Assembly: GCA_964400105.1 (NCBI GenBank)
Contig: CAYNTG010000009.1
Coordinates: forward strand, 1 to 47,932
Source of the DNA: CAYNTG01 sp964400105
Lineage (GTDB): Bacteria; UBP14; UBA6098
Direction: 5' to 3'
Length of the DNA stretch: 47,932 nucleotides
Both the position numbers and the translations under genes were made by a program. Of this stretch, positions 1 to 7,957 are shown one piece after another. The notes under the pieces are model-generated. The model was given only the letters and a program-made list of their open reading frames with translations, was not told the DNA's origin and did no database searches. How positions within the stretch are numbered: the stretch's first letter is position 1; every line of letters begins with the position of its first letter.

Positions 1-39
1 AGCTTAATCGTCGATTTTCGCTTCTCCTGTTGCTGTCAC

Positions 40-70
40 GGTTTTTGCGGTTCCTTCGGACGCAAAAACC
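40..70. repeat. Hairpin-forming inverted repeat
   Basis: Perfect 10-bp arms GGTTTTTGCG and CGCAAAAACC flank an 11-nt loop that itself contains a TCC/GGA mini-stem. No U-rich tract follows on either strand, so it is not a convincing terminator. Between it and position 205 I find no gene; the only other item is a degenerate repeat end (CCCTTACGAA, 92-101) resembling the right end of the palindrome at 206-235. Confidence 0.5.
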
Positions 71-205
71 CCATCCTCACACCACCCTCGCCCTTACGAA
101 ACCGTCTTTTGAACCTGCGATGTTTTGATGTGCGCCACGGTGCTGAGGGGTTGCGATAGGGGGATATGCGATTGCGCACCCGTGCGGAATGGTTCCGATT
201 ACTGC

Positions 206-235
206 CGTAGGGTTAATTCATTAATTACCCCTACG
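206..235. repeat. Palindromic element with CGTAGGG...CCCCTACG ends
   Basis: Thirty-base imperfect palindrome: left arm CGTAGGGTTAATT, short CATT-type loop, right arm AATTACCCCTACG, one mismatch between arms. The same outer ends occur around a different core at 47629-47680 inside a coding gene, so this looks like one member of a dispersed palindromic family. It abuts the 21-bp array that starts at 249. Confidence 0.6.
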
Positions 236-248
236 AATGACAACGCGA

Positions 249-586
249 CGTGGCGTTACGATTGGCGTATTTGCCATTGCGATTGGCCGACGAGGCATTC
301 CGACAGCAAAACATCTCCTTCCGATTGGCATATATGGGGTTCCGACATGCCGCGCAAGGGCTAAGATAATGTCGTAGCCTTTGGTATCGTTGTCGTAGCT
401 CTTGGTATCCTTGTCCCAGCCCCTTGTATCGTTGGTTTAGCCCTTGATAACAGAAGCTTAGCCCTTGGTTATGAAAGGTAAGCTCTTTATTGTCAAAGTA
501 TAGGCCTTTATAGCCTGAGTTAAGCCCTTCGTAACGCAGGTTGAGCCTTTCATCGCGAAGGTTGAGGGGGGTTTATTGCGAAGGTT
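249..586 (-). repeat. 21-bp tandem array, two subfamilies, heptad reading frame
   Basis: Sixteen imperfect units repeat with a 21-bp period. On the minus strand nine units (375-563) read as heptads such as NLRYEGL, NSGYKGL, SFCYQGL, NQRYKGL and GQGYQEL. An intermediate unit lies at 354-374. Five units (249-353) form a second family, for example YANRKEM, SANRNGK and YANRNAT. All fifteen share one open frame ending at a TAG (231-233). The sixteenth unit (564-586) is 23 bp because of a C6 run, which breaks the frame; removing two C gives NLRNKPL. The array begins at the stop codon of the DUF5683 gene (586-1314). I do not recognise the repeat and see no start codon or ribosome site for it, so whether it is translated is open. 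Confidence 0.75.
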
Positions 587-1314
587 TAGAAATTCTTTAC
601 GAGTCTCAAGCCGAGGCTCGGCGTGCCGTCGTTGGAGCTGCCGACATAGGCTTGGGGCATTATAGCATTATCGTTTTTGCCCATTTCGCCGGATTGGTTT
701 TGGAGAGAGATAAGATCGGTGCGGAAAACATCGACGACGCTGATTACGCGATTTATTAGCGCGACGCCGAGCACGGTTTTGGCGCTTCGGTAGGCCTTCT
801 CGCTGGATGTTCGCATATCGGAATATTCATCGCGAGACGCGTCGTTTTCCCAATCCCAGAAATATTCTTCTGTGGTTGGATAGGGCGGAATCTGGTCGCG
901 GTAGATAAGGTGCATCCAGTAATTATATTGGTCGCGGCTATCGAAATCCAAAAGGTCCTCGAAGAATGAGTCGTTCTTGCCATCGGGATTCGCACCGGAA
1001 TGTATTGCCGCGAAACTATGATACTCCTCTTTTTGCCAGTTCCCATAGATCGTAAAACCGGAATAAGAGGCCCAGATCGCGCCCTCGGCTGCAAAAAAAA
1101 ACGTCGCACGGGTCTTATTGCCAAGATAAAGCTGTCCGGCGCCGGGCACCAAAAGCGAAAGTCCCGCTGCGGCCCACTTCGACGGCAAATTCCGCCCGGA
1201 ATTTTCCTCTTCCCAACCGACCGACGAGCCGCCGAAAGGATTTTCCTTCGCCTGAGCGAAAACCGCTCCGACGAAAAGCAGAAATGAAAGCGCGAGTATC
1301 GAGAATTTCTTCAT
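586..1314 (-). CDS. DUF5683-like envelope protein
   Basis: 242-residue predicted exported protein. It starts with a clear signal peptide (MKKFSILALSFLLFVGAVFA) and has the DUF5683-type segment with PGAGQLYLGNK at about residues 58-68, followed by a hydrophobic stretch, then a second hydrophobic region near the C terminus (VALINRVISVVD). It ends in Phe, as outer-membrane barrel proteins often do. Its ATG overlaps the stop codon of the upstream paralogue (TGATG, one base shared), so the two are probably translationally coupled and are last in the PorU/PorV operon. The precise function is unknown; the placement suggests a role in the outer membrane or in surface secretion. The 21-bp repeat array starts at its stop codon. 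Confidence 0.8.
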   Translation of the reverse strand: MKKFSILALSFLLFVGAVFAQAKENPFGGSSVGWEEENSGRNLPSKWAAAGLSLLVPGAGQLYLGNKTRATFFFAAEGAIWASYSGFTIYGNWQKEEYHSFAAIHSGANPDGKNDSFFEDLLDFDSRDQYNYWMHLIYRDQIPPYPTTEEYFWDWENDASRDEYSDMRTSSEKAYRSAKTVLGVALINRVISVVDVFRTDLISLQNQSGEMGKNDNAIMPQAYVGSSNDGTPSLGLRLVKNF

Positions 1315-2195
1315 CAGAACCTTGCTAAGTTAATCGCAACCTGCGGTTCCGGTTCGCCATCCGAGTTGATAACAATATGCGCCTCGACCTTCGGAGCAAA
1401 TGTGAACCCCTCGTAAAGCCGGTCGTTAGAGCGCTTCGCCGTCCATGCGGCATCGAATGAACTGAGGATATGATTGAAGATCGCCGCGCCGATGAAGTAT
1501 TTCGACCATGTGAAGTAGTCGTTGGTCTCCTTGCGCATATTCATATATTCGACGCGGAATTCGCTGTCGTATTCATGGCGTTTTAGAACCTCGAGAATCT
1601 TATCCATCTCGCCCGTAGTGCTCATACTTGAATCGCGGATAATATCACGGTCGTCAAGGTCTTCCCAGCCGAGNNNNNNNNNNNNNNNNNNNNNNNNNNN
1701 NNNNNNNNNNNNNNNNNNNNNNNNNNNNNNNNNNNNNNNNNNNNNNNNNNNNNNNNNNNNNNNNNNNNNNNNNGAATCGTCGCCGAAGCTGAGGAACCAA
1801 TCGTAATAATAGCCGAATTCCCAATGCTCGTCGGCAAAAACGCGATAATCATCTTCGCCGTCGTTCCCCATATTATTGTATATAATTACTCCGCTCCAAA
1901 GGGCCGCCTCGACCGCGAGAAATGCGCCAGCCTTGATCTTATTCCCGGCATAGAATTCACCAGCACCCGGCAAACCGAGGGATAGCAGAAAGCTCGTTTT
2001 GACATCGCGATGTTTTCCGCTATCGAAAAGCTCATCCTCGCCACCGGGAAATGCCTCTCTTTCCTCATCCTGTTGAAAGCTTGGCGCTTGCGATCCGGAA
2101 AGCGCTGGCATGTAAAGCGTCCCTGCCAAAGGCACCACGGCGAAAGCCGCGAAAACCATTATCGATAACGAAACAATTATTAAAGTCCGAAACAT
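1314..2195 (-). CDS. DUF5683-like envelope protein, interrupted by assembly gap
   Basis: About 293 residues as assembled, a paralogue of the downstream gene: N-terminal hydrophobic export signal, then the same core motif (LGLPGAGEFYAGNK, near residues 74-87), a hydrophobic segment, and a C-terminal region with FNHILSSFDAAW and terminal Phe. A run of 100 N (1674-1773) falls in the middle, so about 33 residues are undetermined and the true length is unknown; both flanks read sensibly in the assembled frame. A strong ribosome site (GGAGG, 4 nt spacing) precedes the ATG. It lies 34 bp after the M6 protease gene and overlaps the next gene by one base. No function is established for the family that I can state with confidence. 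Confidence 0.8.
   Translation of the reverse strand: MFRTLIIVSLSIMVFAAFAVVPLAGTLYMPALSGSQAPSFQQDEEREAFPGGEDELFDSGKHRDVKTSFLLSLGLPGAGEFYAGNKIKAGAFLAVEAALWSGVIIYNNMGNDGEDDYRVFADEHWEFGYYYDWFLSFGDDXXXXXXXXXXXXXXXXXXXXXXXXXXXXXXXXXXLGWEDLDDRDIIRDSSMSTTGEMDKILEVLKRHEYDSEFRVEYMNMRKETNDYFTWSKYFIGAAIFNHILSSFDAAWTAKRSNDRLYEGFTFAPKVEAHIVINSDGEPEPQVAINLARF
1674..1773. other. Assembly gap (100 N)
   Basis: Exactly 100 N, the usual placeholder for a scaffold join of unknown length. It lies inside the DUF5683-like gene at 1314-2195. Confidence 0.99.
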
Positions 2196-2229
2196 GCTTC
2201 CTCCATAAAACGAGAATAATAACTCAAAA

Positions 2230-5200
2230 CTATTTAACGACCGCGACCCTGAACAATTTCGAGGTCGTTTCGCCGCCTAAATCCGCCGTCAAGCGCGCCC
2301 AATAGACACCGCTTCCGACCTTTTCCGTTATCCATTCGATCTCCATCGGCGTTCCGGTCGCACCGGAAACATCGAGCTTCGCAATCCTGTTTCCCACTGC
2401 GTCGAATATGTCGATTTTCGCATCTGCGACGCCGATTCCGCCAAGCTCATACCGAAAGACGGTCGAGCGCTCCGCCGGATTCGGATAACAGTAAAAAGAC
2501 AATATCGAATCACTTCCGCCGCCCGGTGTATCGCCGGACATCGGCTGAAGAAATGTGTGCCGCGAATCCGCGCCCCACATCGGCCATGCTCCCTCGCCCA
2601 TAGACGATTCCAGGCCCTCCCATATGAGCAGCGAACCGTTCGTGCTTCCGAGCGCAAGGCCGATCTCTCCGTTTTCGTCGTGGAAAAGGCATGGCGATGC
2701 GTTCGACGGCGCGCCTCCGAGCGGGAAATAGGGCGGCGTCCGTCCATAGCCGTCGAGGGCCTTTACGGGGCCGTCGCCAGAAGGCATTATCGCATATTCC
2801 CCGGTGAAGATTGGCGAAGCGAGGACGTTTTCCAAATCGAACGGCGAATTCTCATGCGCGAAACCGGTCGGTTCATAGAAGAACATGCCGCCGCGCCCGG
2901 AGATCAAAAGCTCGATAACGCCGTCACCGTCGGGGTCGGCTGCAATCGGACTGGCGAGCGATGTATCATCGACCGTCACCGGGAAATCCCCTATCGAATT
3001 AAGCGTCGAATCGAATGCGAATATCTTCCCCGAACGCGCCGCACAGGCAAGCTCCATCGGCATGCCGTCGCCGTCGAGGTCGGCGCGAACCAGATAGGAA
3101 ACGTCGCTCGATGAAAGCTGCACCTCGCGCTTAATCTCGCCGGTCCAATCGAAGAGCATCAATTTTGCGACATTGCGGCTTGCCAACAGATAAAGACCAT
3201 CGTCGAAAGGTGCGATTCCGCTGATACTCCCGCGCGCATCGCCTGTCGAAAGAATTCCTCCATCGCCATCGACAAGGTGCCACCCTTCGCTCGCAAACGC
3301 GATTATCTCGTCCGCGCCGTCGCGATCGACATCCCAAAGGCCGACAGCGCGCTCACCGACAGTGTCGATCCTCACCGGAAACCCGGAAAGCTCGGTCATA
3401 TAATCGCCGACGATGTTTCGCGGATTCCATGCGTGAAGCCATCCCTCGGTGTCGAGGCCGATCACATCGGGAAGCTCGTCGCCATCGATATCTCCGATAG
3501 CGGGAAGTGTAACCCGACCGGCATTTACCGTAGCCGCGACCGGGTAATCCACACTGAGAAGCGACCCGTCGAATTCCGTTCCCGAAACGGTGATTCCGTT
3601 GTCGATATATGGCGTGCCGTCGGCGTTCCATATCAAAACGCAGCCTATATAACCGCCGCTTTCGTAATAGTAAGCCTCGGTGAGAAGCTCGTCGATACCG
3701 TCGTCATCGAGGTCTGCGGCCTGCATCGGAGCGTAAAGCGGATATATCGTCGTTATCACATCCGGCGTCGGAACACCCTCGTCGAAACTGATTCGCAGAT
3801 GCATCCCGTCGCCCGGATTGGACATGCTGTCGATCAGGATGCCAGTATATCCGCCGTCGTTTGCGGCGGTCGAGGGATTTGTCGTCGGGCCGAAATTCGT
3901 GCCGTAATAGAAATAGTCCCCCGGTTCGCCGAACGTTACTATCGTTCCCAAATCCTCGAATCCGTCGGCCTCTTCGAGCGCCATAAAACGTCGAGTTATG
4001 TCCCATTGAAGTGTATTGTCCTCGAAATTGTTCACGCCGTTGCCGATAACATCGTCGTATGCCGCCGTCTCGTCGATATGCCATACGAGAAGCCCGTGCC
4101 CCGGAAGGAGATAATCCAGCGCGGCGGTGAATCGCATCGTATCGACCGCGAGCGCGCCGAGGACGACGCCCGTGACGCTGTCGCTTTTGAGCGAATAAAA
4201 ACCGTCGTCGCCGGAGATGTCGTACTCGCGGTTCTCGATAAGGAAATACTCGTAGCTGTTTATCGGAATCTTGATAATCGTAACGCCGTCGTTCTTCGGC
4301 ATCTCGCAGGCCTGCAGCATTATGGAATCGCAGAACTCCGTAACCTCGAGCGGCGTCTCGAATCCGAGATATGCCCGGCTCCAGGCGTCGGGATAGCCGG
4401 GGAACATGCCATAGACCGGATAGAACTCGTCGTCGGAAACGGTGCCGTCGTCGTTCGCGTCGAAACCGATGTCCGCACCGACTCCGAATCCGTTGTCCAT
4501 GAGCGAAAAGTCGCCGACCTGCGTGATGAAATTCCCGGTGTTGTAAAGATCGACCAAACCGAGTTGGTGCCCGAATTCGTGGGCGAGCGCGCCGTTGATA
4601 CAGACGATCTGGCCGTCCTGCCATGCGTGCTCCGGCATTATAATCCCGTCCTCGATGTGGCCGGCGATCTTGAACGGCAGCTTGAGGTATCCGGTCGGCA
4701 GATCGTCAGGGCTTGGAATGAAGATGTCCGGCCAGTATGAAACCAGATCGGGGCGTATCGAGCCGACGTCGTTCTGCCAGTCACTTCCGGCATGGAAAAT
4801 GATATATGCATCGTAATCGGAGATGTCGAAATCCTCTGAAGCGATAGCCAGCTCCCATGAATCCTTATAGAACTGCTGCAGCCGGTCGGCCATGTCGGAA
4901 CCCATCCAGCCGCGCGGGCCGTAATAGCCCATCGAATCGGGAAGGCGATACGCCGTGCTGTCGGCTTCCGGGAAGACATCGAAATCGACATAAAGCTGCG
5001 TGTCGCTGACGGCGAGATAATAATTTTGCAGAGCCGTCATGTGCGACTCGAAGTATGCCTTATTATGCGGCAGCGGATCGAACGGGTGCGGCGATTGCTC
5101 GTATGGGCGAATGTCGAACGTTCCGTCACCGGTGGTGCGCGACGTGCCGTCCGGCTGGAACTCCACGCGAATAGCGAGGACACGGATCGTATCGGTGTCA

Positions 5201-5409
5201 TCGGCTTTGGATGGTCGCGGAAACGCCCACGGCGCAGTCCTTTCGAGATCGAGAAGATTGCGGCTGGAGACCATCGAACGCCACGGATCGTCGCGAAGGT
5301 TCGGGTTCGGCCCGATCCGGCGGACGATCTCCATTTCCGCAGGTATGGCGGTCAACGCCAATCCAACGGTTATGAGCCAGACGATGCTATTTTTGGCCTT
5401 GTTAAACAT
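2230..5409 (-). CDS. Secreted M6-family metalloprotease with sorting domain
   Basis: 1059-residue secreted protease. A hydrophobic signal covers about residues 8-25. The zinc-binding motif HEFGHQLGLVD (His277, Glu278, His281, Asp287) places it in the immune inhibitor A/M6 metalloprotease family. Residues about 575-960 contain acidic FG-GAP/VCBS-like stretches (for example DLDDDGIDELL, DIDGDELPDVIG, DLDGDGMPMEL) expected to form a calcium-binding propeller. The last ~75 residues have the YPNPAERSTVFRYEL start and GSGVYWARL strand of a type IX type A sorting domain. It starts 7 bp after the PorV-like gene, so it is likely a cargo made together with its export machinery. The substrate is unknown; extracellular protein degradation is the reasonable inference. 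Confidence 0.9.
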   Translation of the reverse strand: MFNKAKNSIVWLITVGLALTAIPAEMEIVRRIGPNPNLRDDPWRSMVSSRNLLDLERTAPWAFPRPSKADDTDTIRVLAIRVEFQPDGTSRTTGDGTFDIRPYEQSPHPFDPLPHNKAYFESHMTALQNYYLAVSDTQLYVDFDVFPEADSTAYRLPDSMGYYGPRGWMGSDMADRLQQFYKDSWELAIASEDFDISDYDAYIIFHAGSDWQNDVGSIRPDLVSYWPDIFIPSPDDLPTGYLKLPFKIAGHIEDGIIMPEHAWQDGQIVCINGALAHEFGHQLGLVDLYNTGNFITQVGDFSLMDNGFGVGADIGFDANDDGTVSDDEFYPVYGMFPGYPDAWSRAYLGFETPLEVTEFCDSIMLQACEMPKNDGVTIIKIPINSYEYFLIENREYDISGDDGFYSLKSDSVTGVVLGALAVDTMRFTAALDYLLPGHGLLVWHIDETAAYDDVIGNGVNNFEDNTLQWDITRRFMALEEADGFEDLGTIVTFGEPGDYFYYGTNFGPTTNPSTAANDGGYTGILIDSMSNPGDGMHLRISFDEGVPTPDVITTIYPLYAPMQAADLDDDGIDELLTEAYYYESGGYIGCVLIWNADGTPYIDNGITVSGTEFDGSLLSVDYPVAATVNAGRVTLPAIGDIDGDELPDVIGLDTEGWLHAWNPRNIVGDYMTELSGFPVRIDTVGERAVGLWDVDRDGADEIIAFASEGWHLVDGDGGILSTGDARGSISGIAPFDDGLYLLASRNVAKLMLFDWTGEIKREVQLSSSDVSYLVRADLDGDGMPMELACAARSGKIFAFDSTLNSIGDFPVTVDDTSLASPIAADPDGDGVIELLISGRGGMFFYEPTGFAHENSPFDLENVLASPIFTGEYAIMPSGDGPVKALDGYGRTPPYFPLGGAPSNASPCLFHDENGEIGLALGSTNGSLLIWEGLESSMGEGAWPMWGADSRHTFLQPMSGDTPGGGSDSILSFYCYPNPAERSTVFRYELGGIGVADAKIDIFDAVGNRIAKLDVSGATGTPMEIEWITEKVGSGVYWARLTADLGGETTSKLFRVAVVK

Positions 5410-5416
5410 CTGGTTT

Positions 5417-7876
5417 TTAGAAAGTTACGTTCATCGAATAGCGCAGAATATTCGATAGCACGAGCTTGCCCTCTTCCTCGTCCTCTTGAAGCGGAATATA
5501 TCCGAAGTCGAAGCCGAAGTTTTTGAAATTCAGTCCGGCGCCAACCGTGAAGTAGTGAATCCCTTTCCAGTGGTCGGAATTGAAATCCTCGTTGCGAATG
5601 ATGTCCGACGATACGGTCGGAATATAGTCGTAATCGAGCATGTATCCGCCGCGCAGAGAGATGAAGTTCGAGTATGTGTATTCGATGCCGAGGTTTTTCA
5701 CCGCCTCGTGGAACTCTTTACCCATCGGATCATTACCCCAATCGATAAGGTCTTTATTGATATCTGCGGCGATTGTGAGTTTATTGTATTCGTTGTCGAG
5801 AATCTTCCACGCGAGGCCTGCCTTGAGGTTCCTCGGAAGCGGGTCGGCCTGCGCCGCATCGATGTAATGGATATCCGGGCCGAGGTTTTGAACCGCGAGG
5901 CCCAAAGTGAATCCGCGAATCGGCGTTTGATAGAGCACCCCGGCATCGACGGCGAATGTCGTCGCCACGCCCTCTTCCTGCTCCATCCCGACCGTAACAC
6001 CCTTGGCAAGCGCGGAATAGATCAGTTTAAATGCCAAGCCGGCGGAGAGGTTCGGCGCGACCTTTGTGCCATAGACTCCGGAGGCTGCAAGCTCGTAAGA
6101 GCTGAATGTTCCAAGCTCGGTGCCGTCCTCGTCGGTCCATATATTCTTGCCCTCGTTGATATACGTGATTGCACCGCCAACGGTGCCCCATCCCTCGAGA
6201 TATGTCGTTCCGCTGAGGAATTCGTAATAAAGATCCGGCGCGAGGGTCGGCAGCCATTGGACGTGCATGAAGCTTATGCCGTGTTTGCCTTTGGAATAGA
6301 CCGATACGTTATCGCCGGTGTTATACCAATATTCGTTGCCGTGACGGATTATATCGTCGATCTTCTCGTCCTTCATTCCGCCAGGTGTATAATAAACGAA
6401 GTGGTTCTTTTCGTAATCCAGGATCAGCGTTCCGAACTCGGTGCCGATCAAAAGGTTGCCGTCCGGGGCCGCTTCGAGGGATGTGATATGACCGCCGGCT
6501 GGGCTTTTTGGAAACTCGATAGTCTTGCCAGCAGCGAACGAAAAGCCGTTGATACGATTGTAATACCGAAGGGATTTCACGAGATCTTCTATGAGGCCGT
6601 CGCCGCTCATCGGCCATCTTGCCCTTGCCCACGCCTCGATATCGATCTCCTCCGCGATCTCCTCGGAACCCCATCCGAAGAATTCCCATTTTTGGCCGTC
6701 GAATTTTTTAAGCCCCAACTCGGTGCCAAACCATACATCGTTGTATTTATCGACGAAGATCGCCGTTACCGGCGACTCGAAGACCACCGAATATGGGATT
6801 TCGACGCTGGAGCCGGTCGGGCGTCCGCTGTCGAGTTGATCGTTGCGAACCACGATCTCGGCGGTGGCGACATCGATACGGTCGGTGCCGATCATCGCGA
6901 AAACGCTTTTGACCAATCCATGCCAATCGGCATCGGGCGGCGGCTCGACCGAGTATGTGCTCTCCCAACTATCTCCGCTTTGACGCGCAGGCCCGGATTT
7001 TGTGCCGACCCAGATATTTCTGTGCGAGCCGGCAAATAGCGAATAGATCTCATTGCTCGGAAGCCCGTCGGCGGTTGTATATCGCGTCCATCGACTCCCT
7101 TTAAGCGTGAATAGGCCGTTGTCCGTGCCGATATAGATATATCCGCGTTCATCCAATGCAATAGCGGTAATCTTTCTTTCTCCGGGGCCGCTCGTTTCAC
7201 CGAACCTTTCCCATTGATTTCTGAGGCGATGGTAAAGCCCCTTATCCGTTCCGACCCACAACTCCCTTTTGCTGCCGCAAAGTGCGGTTATTTCACCGTG
7301 GATGAGTGCCCCGAACGGTATTCTGAGCTTGGTTTCCGGCGGAAAGTAACCATCAGGAATCTCGGACATCCCGTTGGCCGCGAGAACCTGCGGGATAATG
7401 CGGTCGAAGACCGTTATCGAGTCGTAGGATGAGCCATCTATAAAATGAAAAAGGACATCGAGCATCGATTCCTCTTCCGAGGTAGTATATTCCTCTCCGC
7501 CGAGCCACTTTTTGCCTTTTCTCACAAAAAGACCGGAGTCGGTCGCCGCCCAGATATCGTATGTTCTATAGTCGATATCGATCACGCCGGTTTTCTCCGT
7601 CGCAATCGCTCGAATCCGGTCTCCCTGCGGCATCCCGAAATCGATCCATTGCGAAGAGAGCGGATAGTTGCCCAAACCGGCGGGGTTCCAATATGTCGCC
7701 GTCGGATCGTCCGCGATAGCCACGAATGCCTCGCCCATGCCGGTAGCTCTCGCCCCGGGGCCGATAAGAAGGAAAAGCACACCGCCTCGCGTCCTGTCGG
7801 CGGAGGCGCTGAAGGCCATGGCTAACAAGCCGGCCAGAATAAGAACCCATAATCCTTTTTTCCCGATGGAGAGCAT
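5417..7876 (-). CDS. porV: PorV-like outer-membrane protein with inserted beta-propeller
   Basis: 819 residues from the ATG at 7874-7876, chosen because GGAGG lies just upstream; an in-frame ATG at 7918 has no such site. After the signal peptide comes the PorV/PorQ N terminus (GPGARATGMGEAF, then DDPTATYWNPAGLG). The final ~270 residues resume the PorV barrel (SFMHVQWLPTLAPDLYYEF, EGWGTVGGAITY). Between them, about residues 70-530, sit repeats of the two-component-regulator propeller type: IYIGTDNGLFTLKG, IWVGTKSG, VWFGTELGLKKFDG, LLIGTEFGTLIL. Ordinary PorV proteins are about 350-400 residues and lack this insert. PorV normally works with the sortase PorU to carry and anchor sorting-domain cargo; here porU is the preceding gene. 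The propeller's role is unknown; cargo or cell-wall ligand binding is possible. Confidence 0.75.
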   Translation of the reverse strand: MLSIGKKGLWVLILAGLLAMAFSASADRTRGGVLFLLIGPGARATGMGEAFVAIADDPTATYWNPAGLGNYPLSSQWIDFGMPQGDRIRAIATEKTGVIDIDYRTYDIWAATDSGLFVRKGKKWLGGEEYTTSEEESMLDVLFHFIDGSSYDSITVFDRIIPQVLAANGMSEIPDGYFPPETKLRIPFGALIHGEITALCGSKRELWVGTDKGLYHRLRNQWERFGETSGPGERKITAIALDERGYIYIGTDNGLFTLKGSRWTRYTTADGLPSNEIYSLFAGSHRNIWVGTKSGPARQSGDSWESTYSVEPPPDADWHGLVKSVFAMIGTDRIDVATAEIVVRNDQLDSGRPTGSSVEIPYSVVFESPVTAIFVDKYNDVWFGTELGLKKFDGQKWEFFGWGSEEIAEEIDIEAWARARWPMSGDGLIEDLVKSLRYYNRINGFSFAAGKTIEFPKSPAGGHITSLEAAPDGNLLIGTEFGTLILDYEKNHFVYYTPGGMKDEKIDDIIRHGNEYWYNTGDNVSVYSKGKHGISFMHVQWLPTLAPDLYYEFLSGTTYLEGWGTVGGAITYINEGKNIWTDEDGTELGTFSSYELAASGVYGTKVAPNLSAGLAFKLIYSALAKGVTVGMEQEEGVATTFAVDAGVLYQTPIRGFTLGLAVQNLGPDIHYIDAAQADPLPRNLKAGLAWKILDNEYNKLTIAADINKDLIDWGNDPMGKEFHEAVKNLGIEYTYSNFISLRGGYMLDYDYIPTVSSDIIRNEDFNSDHWKGIHYFTVGAGLNFKNFGFDFGYIPLQEDEEEGKLVLSNILRYSMNVTF

Positions 7877-7957
7877 CCTTAACCTCCAGAATATTTTATG
7901 CAAAAAAGCATAGATCAAACTACAAAATGTTCCTGTTTCGCAAGATGAATGCCAAAT

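Noticed and set aside
125..364. Plus-strand ORF of 79 codons
   Set aside because: It simply reads the 21-bp repeats and the palindrome from the other strand; no ribosome site and Trp/Cys/Arg-rich nonsense composition.
249..586. Possible CRISPR array
   Set aside because: Units are 21 bp, contiguous and diverged, with no alternation of identical repeats and unique spacers and no cas genes nearby.
3277..4740. Plus-strand ORF of 487 codons opposite the M6 protease
   Set aside because: It is antisense to a well-supported gene; the Arg/Val/Ile-rich product reflects the codon bias of the real strand.
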